Assembly: GCA_028748925.1 (NCBI GenBank)
Contig: JAQTPE010000004.1
Span: forward strand, 1-32,867
Origin: Candidatus Omnitrophota bacterium
GTDB taxonomy: Bacteria; Omnitrophota; Gorgyraeia; 2-01-FULL-45-10
DNA: 32,867 nucleotides
Direction of reading: 5' to 3'
The translations under genes and the position numbers were made by a program. Shown piece after piece: positions 8,461-16,722 of the stretch. The notes under the pieces are model-generated. The model did not search any database and was not told the DNA's origin. It saw only the letters and a list, made by a program, of their open reading frames with translations. Every line of letters begins with the position of its first letter. Within the stretch, counting starts at the first letter, position 1.

Positions 8461-9418
8461 GCGCTTTAAAGAGTTCAAGGATATCCGGCGGGCCGTGTTA
8501 AAAGCGCGGACCATAGCTATCTCCGGCCATATCAATCCGGACGGCGATTCGATAGGTTCTCTTTTGGCGCTTGGTATAGGGTTAGGCGGCTTGGGTAAGA
8601 ATGTGTATATGTTATGCCAGGATGAGATACCTCCAAATTACAAATTTTTGCCCGGCGCGGATCGCATAGTCAAGACAACAAATAAACGGGTTGATCTGGC
8701 AATAGCCGTGGATTGCGGCATTATAGATCTTTTGGACAAAAATATCGCGGTATTCAAAAAAGCAAAGTCCATACTTGAGATTGATCATCATGAATTCAGG
8801 AGATCTTTCGGCGATATGCAATTGATCGATTATAAGGCTTCCTCGGTAGGCGAGATTATCTTCCTGCTCCTGAAAAGAATGAATATCAAAATAACTCAAG
8901 AGATAGCCGAAAACCTCCTGACATCAATAATAGTGGAGACTAACCTTTTCAAATTGCCGAATGTTCGGCCATTTATCTTCAAGATGTGCGCTGAACTGCT
9001 GAAGACTGGGGTAAACTTCTCTGAACTTGTGAATGAAGTCTATGGGCCAAAAACAAAAGAGGCCATGATGCTATCGGCCGTTTGTTTATTAAAGGCAAAG
9101 TTCTTAAAGAAAGGAAGGATCATTTGGTCGGCAATAACGAAAAAAGATCTTAGAGCGTTCGGTGCCAGGGATTATGAGGCCGATGCTATAGCAAACGAAA
9201 TGAGTTCCATGAAGGGAGTTGAGATTGCCGTGTTATTCAGGGAAAAAAGCAAAAAGGTATTGAGGGTAAGCTTGAGATCCAAGGGGGATATCAATATAGG
9301 TAAATTGGCACAAGAATATAAGGGCGGAGGGCATTTCGATATAGCTGGTTTTTATATTTCAAACGGCGGAGACTCAGTTAGCAGGGCTTTATCCTCCGTA
9401 GAGGCGTTGATAGATTAA
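8453..9418 (+). CDS. nrnA: DHH/DHHA1 bifunctional oligoribonuclease/pAp phosphatase-like protein (NrnA family)
   Basis: SGHINPDGDSIGSLLAL, EIDHHEFRR (DHH), C-terminal KGGGHFDIAGF (DHHA1 GGGH). ATG at 8453 overlaps the cdaA stop (8458-8460). Confidence 0.85.
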   Translation: MDKRFKEFKDIRRAVLKARTIAISGHINPDGDSIGSLLALGIGLGGLGKNVYMLCQDEIPPNYKFLPGADRIVKTTNKRVDLAIAVDCGIIDLLDKNIAVFKKAKSILEIDHHEFRRSFGDMQLIDYKASSVGEIIFLLLKRMNIKITQEIAENLLTSIIVETNLFKLPNVRPFIFKMCAELLKTGVNFSELVNEVYGPKTKEAMMLSAVCLLKAKFLKKGRIIWSAITKKDLRAFGARDYEADAIANEMSSMKGVEIAVLFREKSKKVLRVSLRSKGDINIGKLAQEYKGGGHFDIAGFYISNGGDSVSRALSSVEALID

Positions 9419-9448
9419 GTATTCAGAACATGAAGGACAGGAATTGTC

Positions 9449-9476
9449 TTGAGTTTCTTTAAAAATAGATTATACT
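9449..9476 (+). promoter_or_regulatory. Sigma70-like promoter for hflKC
   Basis: TTGAGT (9449) - 16 nt - TATACT (9471). Confidence 0.55.
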
Positions 9477-9487
9477 GATAACATGGG

Positions 9488-9560
9488 TCTAGAGGATATT
9501 CTCTAGAGGTTGATGCGATGGTCGGGCCGCCATCTGATTTAAAATCGGATAGCGGTTTTT
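9488..9560 (+). promoter_or_regulatory. hflK leader with two hairpins, the second terminator-like
   Basis: TCTAGAG-GATATT-CTCTAGA (9488-9507); CCGCCATCTGAT-ttaaa-ATCGGATAGCGG followed by TTTTT (9527-9560), before the SD agggagg at 9571. Confidence 0.5.
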
Positions 9561-9584
9561 GTGTTTATAGAGGGAGGATGAATT

Positions 9585-10579
9585 ATGCAATGGCAAGATA
9601 CGCCTACGCCCGAAGAAATAATCAATGCCGGCAAAAAAAATTTTCTGAATTCAGCAAGTATTTCATTTGGACGGCGGTAGCTTTGTTTATTATCATGGGC
9701 CTTAAAGGATTAATTTATTCGATAGGTCCGGATGAGGTTGGGGTAATTCAGCGGTTCGGTAAATACATCAGGTTGAATTCGCCCGGATTACACGCGAAGA
9801 TTCCCTTCGGCATAGAGAAAGTCACGCCGATTAAGGTAGAAAAAATATTTAAAGAGGAATTCGGCACAGGAAGAGTGGATTCGCCTTCCAGTATTAATAT
9901 GGGAGAAAACAGAGATGTGTCATTGATGCTTACAGGCGATTTAAATATACTCGATGTGCGCTGGATTGTGCAATACAAGATAAAAGATCCCATAAAGTTC
10001 CTTTTTGTCGTGCGCAATCCGCAGACCATTATACGGGATGTTTCCGAAGTGATTATGCGCCGTCTGGTAGGAGATTACACCGTTGATGAGGTGCTTACAA
10101 TTAAAAGAGAAGAGATAGATCATCTGGCCCAAGTTGAAACACAGAAGATATTAGATGAATATCAAACCGGGGTTCAGGTTGTTACGGTGAAATTACTGGA
10201 TGTAAACCCTCCCGATAAAGTGAAACCCGCCTTTAACGAAGTAAATGAAGCAAAGCAGGAGAAAGAGAAGATGATCAACCAGGCCTGGGAGGCATATAAT
10301 AAGGCTATCCCTAAGGCAAAAGGCGAAGCGGAGCGTACAATTCGCGAAGCGGAAGGATATTCTCTTGACAAAATAAACAGAGCAAAAGGCGAAGCGGAGA
10401 GATTTTTAGCCACTCTAAACGAATATAAAAAAGCGCCGGAGATAACGCAGAAGCGATTATATCTTGAAACATTGAATGAGGTTTTACCTAAGGTAAAAGA
10501 TAAATATATTATTGACCCAAGGCAGTCTTCTATATTGCCGTTATTAGATATAGGGAAGAGAGGGGGCGAGGGACAATGA
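9585..10579 (+). CDS. hflK: HflK, membrane modulator of FtsH (apparent -1 frameshift at 9633-9640)
   Basis: SD agggagg then ATG 9585 reads MQWQDTPTPEEIINAGKK in frame 3. After the A8 run the HflK body (FSEFSKYFIWTAVALF...IGPDEVGVIQRFGKYIRLNSPGLHAKIPFG...) continues in frame 2. The listed start at 9518 is probably not real. Confidence 0.85.
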
Positions 10580-11532
10580 AGCGTACAGCGATAGGCATGA
10601 CTTTAGGAATTATCACAGCGATAATTATTTTTATCGTCCTCGCACTTGCGAGCGGCGCGTTATTCATAGTGGACGAAACAAGGCAGGTAGTGATTACCCA
10701 GTTCGGTAAACCTGTGGGCGATCCCATAACGTCAGCGGGTCTGCATTTCAAAATGCCGTTTATACAGGACGCGCATTATTTCGAAAAGAGACTTCTGGAA
10801 TGGGACGGAGACCCTAACCAGATACCCACAAAAGATAAAAAATATATCTGGGTAGACACGATGGCGCGCTGGAGAATAGTGGATGCTCTCAAATTTTTGC
10901 AATCTGTAGGCAACGAACTAAGCGCCTCCAGCCGTTTGGATGATATTATTAATTCCGCCACGCGCGATGCCATCACCAATCATTTATTGGTTGAAGCGGT
11001 GAGGAATTCAAACCGTATATTAGAAACCAAGGAACTTGGAGAGGATGCTATCGTCAGTGAAGAGGCGCTGGAGCGTATAGAAATCGGCAGACAGCAATTG
11101 ACGCGCTCGATACTGGATAAAGCAAAAGTTCTGGCTCCTCAGTATGGCATCGAGGTCATGGATGTGCGTGTGAAACGAGTAAATTATGTGAAAGAAGTGC
11201 GTGATAAGGTATATGACAGGATGATAGCCGAAAGAAAACGCGCCGCCGAGAAATACCGTTCGGAAGGTCACGGTAAATCTGCCGAGATTGAGGGGCAGAT
11301 AGGAAAAGAACTAAAGCTGATCACATCAGAAGCATATCGGCAGGCCCAATCTATTACAGGAAAAGCCGATGCTGAGGCGATCAATATATACGCCCAGGCG
11401 TATTTACAGAATCCGGAGTTTTATTCTTTCCTTAAAACGATAGAGACCTATAAAAACACCATCGATGCCGGTTCCACCATCATTTTAACCACCGACAGCG
11501 ATTATTACAGATATCTGAAGCAGCTTAAATAG
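10576..11532 (+). CDS. hflC: HflC, protease modulator
   Basis: TM anchor plus SPFH domain: FIVDETRQVVITQFGKPVGDPITSAGLHFKMPFIQDAHYFEKRLLEWDG; 4-nt overlap with hflK. Confidence 0.92.
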   Translation: MKRTAIGMTLGIITAIIIFIVLALASGALFIVDETRQVVITQFGKPVGDPITSAGLHFKMPFIQDAHYFEKRLLEWDGDPNQIPTKDKKYIWVDTMARWRIVDALKFLQSVGNELSASSRLDDIINSATRDAITNHLLVEAVRNSNRILETKELGEDAIVSEEALERIEIGRQQLTRSILDKAKVLAPQYGIEVMDVRVKRVNYVKEVRDKVYDRMIAERKRAAEKYRSEGHGKSAEIEGQIGKELKLITSEAYRQAQSITGKADAEAINIYAQAYLQNPEFYSFLKTIETYKNTIDAGSTIILTTDSDYYRYLKQLK

Positions 11533-11540
11533 AGGCCAAT

Positions 11541-11642
11541 ATGCTTATTTTACGGTTGATCTTGATCGGGTTCCTGCTCGGAATCGGGATTTATTTCGGA
11601 TTTATTTTTATGAAATGGGTTACCGTATTACTGAAGCGGTGA
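11541..11642 (+). CDS. Small single-pass membrane protein (33 aa)
   Basis: MLILRLILIGFLLGIGIYFGFIFMKWVTVLLKR*: one hydrophobic helix; located 8 nt after hflC. Not in the ORF track (short). Confidence 0.4.
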   Translation: MLILRLILIGFLLGIGIYFGFIFMKWVTVLLKR

Positions 11643-11689
11643 ATGGCAAGGTAGAGGCGGATTTTATTTAATAAATCTGGAGAGAGATT

Positions 11690-12748
11690 ATGTATAACGG
11701 AATTCTTGAGCGGGTTTTTTTAGGAAACAGAATATCGGATTATTTAATCGCGTGTATCATGTTATTGACCGGATTTGTCGTTATTAACGTCGGTATACGG
11801 TATCTTATAAAGCACGTTAAAAGATTATCCGAAAAAACTGCCACAACAATAGACGACTTTTTGGTAAGCGTCTTCGAAAGACTCGCCGTTCCGTTCCTGT
11901 ATCTTATCGCTTTTTACGCATCTATGAAAAGTCTTAACTTCGATCCTTATTTTGAAAAGGGTTTGAACTATTTTTGCCTGGCCGTAATTGTTGTTTTTGC
12001 CGCGCGCCTTATAATTATGCTCGCTAAGTATGTCTTTAAGATATATCTGACCAAAAACGGCTATGACGCGTCCCTTGAACACAGTCTCCAGGGCATATTG
12101 ATTGTGGTCAAGGCGTTGGTTTGGGGCGGTGCGATAATCTTCTTCCTGGACAATCTCGGTTTTAAAATATCGGCGGTTATCGCCGGTTTGGGTATAGGCG
12201 GTGTTGCCGTAGCGCTGGCCGCGCAGACTATACTGAAAGATCTCTTCAGCTATTTTTCCATAATCTTCGACCAGCCGTTTAAAGTAGGAGACTTCATTAT
12301 AATCGGGGATTTTATGGGGAGTATCGAATACGTTGGAATAAAAACGACGCGTATACGCAGCCTGGGCGGCGAGATGCTCGTATTTTCCAATTCCGATCTT
12401 ACCGATTCCCGTGTGCGTAATTACAAATTAATGGAAAAAAGGCGTGTCGTATTTAAACTGGGCGTTGTTTATGAGACGCCCACGGGAAGACTGAAGGAGA
12501 TTCCAAAAATCATCGAAAACGTTATAAAGAATGTCAAAGACGCCATATTTGATCGCGCTCATTTCTTTTCGTACGGCGACTTCAGCCTGATATTCGAAAT
12601 CGTCTATTATGTCGCCGGGCCTGATTATAACAAGTATATGGATATCCAGCAGGAGATTAATTTTGCCATTAAGGAAGAGTTTGAGAAGAGGGGGATCGTA
12701 TTCGCGTATCCTACCCAGACTCTCTATGTAAATAAAGCAGTCTTATAA
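11690..12748 (+). CDS. MscS-family mechanosensitive channel
   Basis: SAVIAGLGIGGVAVALAAQTILKDLFSYFSIIFDQPFKVGDFIIIGDFMGSIEYVGIKTTRIRSLGGEMLVFSNSDL: canonical TM3/beta domain. Confidence 0.93.
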   Translation: MYNGILERVFLGNRISDYLIACIMLLTGFVVINVGIRYLIKHVKRLSEKTATTIDDFLVSVFERLAVPFLYLIAFYASMKSLNFDPYFEKGLNYFCLAVIVVFAARLIIMLAKYVFKIYLTKNGYDASLEHSLQGILIVVKALVWGGAIIFFLDNLGFKISAVIAGLGIGGVAVALAAQTILKDLFSYFSIIFDQPFKVGDFIIIGDFMGSIEYVGIKTTRIRSLGGEMLVFSNSDLTDSRVRNYKLMEKRRVVFKLGVVYETPTGRLKEIPKIIENVIKNVKDAIFDRAHFFSYGDFSLIFEIVYYVAGPDYNKYMDIQQEINFAIKEEFEKRGIVFAYPTQTLYVNKAVL

Positions 12749-12752
12749 TAAA

Positions 12753-13223
12753 ATGCAGATAAAAGATATAATGTCGGGGCAGGTAATATCCGTAACCCGT
12801 TCCTCAACTTTAAGGCAATTATTGAAGCTATTCGATAAATTTCACATATTTCCTTTAGTCCCGGTTATTGAGAATGATAAACGCCTCATCGGTATTGTCT
12901 CCTTCCGAGATCTTATAGATGCCCTCAGCTCCTACCATCCCGATGTATTAAAATTAGTGCCGTTTTTAGATGAGGAGGAGATAGATATTTTTAAAATGGA
13001 TATCACGGATGATATAGGGAACTTAGTGGTTGTTGAAGATATCATGGAAAGAGAGTTCATCTCTATTTTGGAGGACACTTCGTTAGAAGAGGCTTACAAG
13101 CTTATGAGATTACATCTAAAAGAAGAGGTTCCTGTAACAGATAAAGCGGGCAGGCTGGTTGGTATGGTGGGGGTATTCGATATTATCCAGGCGGTATTTC
13201 GGCAAAAAGGCATAATCGAATGA
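12753..13223 (+). CDS. Stand-alone CBS-domain pair protein
   Basis: Two CBS motifs (MQIKDIMSGQVISVTRSSTLRQLLKLF..., VVEDIMEREFISILEDTSLEEAYKLM...VTDKAGRLVGMVGVFDII). Confidence 0.88.
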   Translation: MQIKDIMSGQVISVTRSSTLRQLLKLFDKFHIFPLVPVIENDKRLIGIVSFRDLIDALSSYHPDVLKLVPFLDEEEIDIFKMDITDDIGNLVVVEDIMEREFISILEDTSLEEAYKLMRLHLKEEVPVTDKAGRLVGMVGVFDIIQAVFRQKGIIE

Positions 13224-14389
13224 ATACAATCTTAGGGGTTGGTTTTATTCTGACAACAGGATTATTCTCCGCGAAATTGATAAAGAGGATAAAATTTCCC
13301 GCGGTGACCGCTTATCTTTTACTGGGCATACTTATCGGCCCGTCGTTATTTAAACTGATTCCGGAAGGGGTCTTAAATTCCTCCGGGTTGATCTCAAATG
13401 TAGTATTAGGTATAATCGCTTTCGGGATAGGGCAGAATTTTTCCAGGTATCATCTCAAAAAAATTGGAAAACCAATTATATGGATCTCTATCTTGGAGGC
13501 TTGCGGGGCGTGGGCATTGGTCACTCTCACTTTTTTGTTTATCCTGAGGCAGCCGTTTTATATCTCGCTTGTATTCGGAGCGATCGCATCGGCAACCGCG
13601 CCTGCCGCCACCGTAATGGTGATAAGGGAATACCGGGCAAGAGGTAATTTTACCGATACCCTTTTAGGCGTAGTCGCGATCGATGACGCATGGTGCCTTA
13701 TCATATTTGCCATATCGCTGGCGATATCGCAGGCGGTATACACACATATGATGGCAGCCTCTTTTTTAATCAAAGTATTTTTCAACGCGCTTTTGAGTAT
13801 ATTTGGATCCTTTGTATTGGGAGCAGTCCTGGCAATAGTGTTATCTCTGCTTTATCGTTTTATCCGTACACAGACAGAATTACTGATTTTTACATTGGGG
13901 TTTATTTTTTTAAATATAGGCCTTGCTATCTGGCTGCACCTGTCGGTTCTTCTGTCGTCCATGTTCTTGGGGGCGATATTGATTAATGCCCACAGATATT
14001 CATTTAAGTTTTTTGACGCCCTAAAATGTGTTGATTCTCCGCTATTTTTGCTTTTCTTTGTACTGGCGGGCGCTAATCTGGAGATAAGTGTTTTGCCAAA
14101 ATTAGGCATAATCAGTATAGCTTATCTTGTATTCAGGGTAATAGGCAAGGTGGGCGGCGCGAGCCTTGGGGCCAAGATCTCTAATGCCCCGGAAAACGTA
14201 AGAAGATATTTGGGATGGGGGCTCGTGCCACAGGCGGGTGTTGCCCTGGGAGTCGCGTTAATTGCAAAGAGCGATTTTCCTGCGGTGGGGGAGATGATCT
14301 TTACTACGATCATCGCAACCACAGTGATTTATGAATTGATCGGGCCGTTATGCACCAAGTATGCTTTGAAAAAAGCCGGTGAAATATAA
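13220..14389 (+). CDS. CPA2-type cation:proton antiporter (Na+/H+ exchanger domain)
   Basis: FPAVTAYLLLGILIGPSLFKLIPEG, FGAIASATAPAATVMVIREYRARGNFTDTLLGVVAIDDAWCLIIF; ATGA overlap with the CBS gene; no C-terminal RCK domain. Confidence 0.85.
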   Translation: MNTILGVGFILTTGLFSAKLIKRIKFPAVTAYLLLGILIGPSLFKLIPEGVLNSSGLISNVVLGIIAFGIGQNFSRYHLKKIGKPIIWISILEACGAWALVTLTFLFILRQPFYISLVFGAIASATAPAATVMVIREYRARGNFTDTLLGVVAIDDAWCLIIFAISLAISQAVYTHMMAASFLIKVFFNALLSIFGSFVLGAVLAIVLSLLYRFIRTQTELLIFTLGFIFLNIGLAIWLHLSVLLSSMFLGAILINAHRYSFKFFDALKCVDSPLFLLFFVLAGANLEISVLPKLGIISIAYLVFRVIGKVGGASLGAKISNAPENVRRYLGWGLVPQAGVALGVALIAKSDFPAVGEMIFTTIIATTVIYELIGPLCTKYALKKAGEI

Positions 14390-14442
14390 ATAAGAGGAAT
14401 ATCCCGGTGAAGCGTAAAATAGAATAACCGAAAACAATCATT

Positions 14443-16722
14443 ATGGCCAACGATATCAAAAAAATAGCTTTTATAGGTAATTATCTCCCAAGGCATTGCG
14501 GTATAGCGACATTTACCACGGATCTCTGCGAAACGTTTGCGGCTCAAAACCCGTCTGTCCAGGTCTTCGCGATACCTGTCACAGATATCGAAGAAGGCTA
14601 CGATTATCCCGATCGGGTACGTTTTGAGATCAAGGAACAGGACATAGACTCGTACAAAGCGGCGGCGGATTTTCTTAACCTGAACGATATAGACGTCGTC
14701 TGTCTTCAGCATGAATTCGGTATTTTTGGAGGCGACGCAGGCGGTTATATATTGGCATTATTACGTCAATTGAAGATGCCTATAATAACGACCCTGCATA
14801 CGGTACTGCAAAATCCGTCGGCGCGTCAAAGACGCGTTATGGACGAACTAATCGGCCTGTCCGATTATGTGATTGTAATGACTCAAAAAGCCGTCGACAT
14901 CCTTCGGGCGGTAAATAAGATAGACGTATATAAGATACGATTAATCCCGCACGGTATACCCGACGTTTCCTTTATCGATCCCAACTTTTACAAAGACCAG
15001 TATGGAGTCGAAGGCAAGACCGCGCTGTTGACATTCGGGCTTCTGGCTCCGCATAAGGGGATAGAGGTTGTCCTGCGCGCGCTTCCCGGAGTTATAAAAG
15101 AATATCCGAATGCGGTATATATAGTCGTTGGAGCTACGCATCCAAACCTATTAAGGCGTGAGGGTGAAGCATACAGGATTTTTTTACAACGCCTTTGTGA
15201 TGAGCTTAAAATTTCCAGAAATGTTATTTTTCATAACCGGTTTGTGTCTCCTGAAGAACTCAAAGAACTGCTCGTGCTTGCCGATATCTATATCACTCCA
15301 TACCTCGTGGAGGAGCAGGTAGTTTCCGGGACGCTTGCCTATTCGTTTGGCGTAGGAAACGCGGTTATCTCGACTCCATACTGGCATGCCGCCGAACTGC
15401 TCAGCGATGGCAAGGGGCTTATTGTGCCGTTTAATGATTCGGAAGCGACAGAGAAAGCGATCATAAGGCTTATCGGCAACGAAAATGAACGTAATGCTAT
15501 ACGCAAGAACGCCTATCTTTTAGGCCGTGAGATGATATGGGCCAATGTGGTGTCAAAATATGCTTTGATTTTCGAAGAATCCAGGATTAAACGTTCCCCC
15601 GCGGTGAAAAAGAAGATAAAGATGTATCCTCTCGAACAGCAGGTCCCCGTATTGCCCGATATCAAACTGGACCATCTCGTCAGGATGACGGATTCCATAG
15701 GGATATTCCAGCATGCCACTTTTAATGTTCCCAATTTTTCCGAAGGTTATTGTACGGATGACAATGCGCGCGCGCTTATTCTCATAGTGCTGCTCGAAAA
15801 CCTCGGTATCGTAAATTCTTTTAAGATCAACGATCTCGCGAGCCGTTACCTCAGCTTTATCAGTTACGCATGGGATCCTTCCATGGGCCGGTTCAGAAAT
15901 TTCCTAACTTTTCAGCGAAATTGGAGAGAAGAGACGCCCAGCGAAGATTGTCACGGGAGGGCTCTATGGGCTATAGGCACCTGCATAGGACGGTCTAAAA
16001 ACGAAGGATTTATTCAAATGTTAGTTGAAATCTTTGAGAAGGCTCTTGCCGCTTCGATGTCATTTACCTCGCCGCGCGCATGGGCTTTCATATTGCTCGG
16101 GATACATGAATACCTGCAGCGCTTTCACGGAGACAGGCTCGCACGCAACTGTATGCAAGCGCTTGCCGCGCGTCTTCAGGATATTTACAAGGCAAATAGC
16201 GACGCTCAATGGCGATGGTTTGAAGCGTCGTTGACATATTGTGACGCCAAATTACCCCATGCTCTTTTTTTAAGCGGACATGATCTCAATAATGAAGAGA
16301 TGCTTAAATCGGGAATAGAGGCTTTAGGCTGGCTTGCTAAGATACAGACTTCAGCGCGAGGTAATTTTCAACCGGTAGGCACGGATGGGGAGTACCATCG
16401 CGGCGGGGTCAAACCTGTCTTTGACCAGCAGCCGATAGAAGCCTATGCCACCGTTTCAGCATGCCTCGAAGCCTATCGTATCACAAAAGACAGGATTTGG
16501 TATGAGAAGGCTTTAAACACTTTTCAATGGTTCCTCGGAAGTAATGATCTTGGCATTTCTTTATATGACCCGGTGGGCGGCGGATGCTGTGACGGACTTC
16601 ACATCAACAGGGTAAATTGTAATCAAGGCGCCGAATCCACTCTTTCATTTCTTCTGGCACTGACCGAAATGACGCATATGGAAAATATTCTCGAGAGTCT
16701 TAAGGAGCCCGTAGAGGAATGA
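14443..16722 (+). CDS. GT4-family glycosyltransferase with a C-terminal alpha-helical (six-hairpin glycosidase-like) domain
   Basis: N-terminal GT-B fold features (FIGNYLPRHCGIATFTTDLC, LLTFGLLAPHKGIEVVLRALP, SGTLAYSFGVGNAVISTPYWHAAELL); C-terminal ~370 aa rich in paired helices (FSEGYCTDDNARALILIVLL). Confidence 0.8.
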   Translation: MANDIKKIAFIGNYLPRHCGIATFTTDLCETFAAQNPSVQVFAIPVTDIEEGYDYPDRVRFEIKEQDIDSYKAAADFLNLNDIDVVCLQHEFGIFGGDAGGYILALLRQLKMPIITTLHTVLQNPSARQRRVMDELIGLSDYVIVMTQKAVDILRAVNKIDVYKIRLIPHGIPDVSFIDPNFYKDQYGVEGKTALLTFGLLAPHKGIEVVLRALPGVIKEYPNAVYIVVGATHPNLLRREGEAYRIFLQRLCDELKISRNVIFHNRFVSPEELKELLVLADIYITPYLVEEQVVSGTLAYSFGVGNAVISTPYWHAAELLSDGKGLIVPFNDSEATEKAIIRLIGNENERNAIRKNAYLLGREMIWANVVSKYALIFEESRIKRSPAVKKKIKMYPLEQQVPVLPDIKLDHLVRMTDSIGIFQHATFNVPNFSEGYCTDDNARALILIVLLENLGIVNSFKINDLASRYLSFISYAWDPSMGRFRNFLTFQRNWREETPSEDCHGRALWAIGTCIGRSKNEGFIQMLVEIFEKALAASMSFTSPRAWAFILLGIHEYLQRFHGDRLARNCMQALAARLQDIYKANSDAQWRWFEASLTYCDAKLPHALFLSGHDLNNEEMLKSGIEALGWLAKIQTSARGNFQPVGTDGEYHRGGVKPVFDQQPIEAYATVSACLEAYRITKDRIWYEKALNTFQWFLGSNDLGISLYDPVGGGCCDGLHINRVNCNQGAESTLSFLLALTEMTHMENILESLKEPVEE

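Noticed and set aside
9481-9560. Possible tRNA in the hflK leader (hairpins, GG-rich)
   Set aside because: No acceptor stem/anticodon/T-loop GTTCRA arrangement; fits promoter leader with a terminator-like hairpin.
9518-9584. N-terminal extension MVGPPSDLKSDSGFCVYRGR of hflK
   Set aside because: Lies in the hairpin-rich leader, no SD; proper start is ATG 9585 in another frame.
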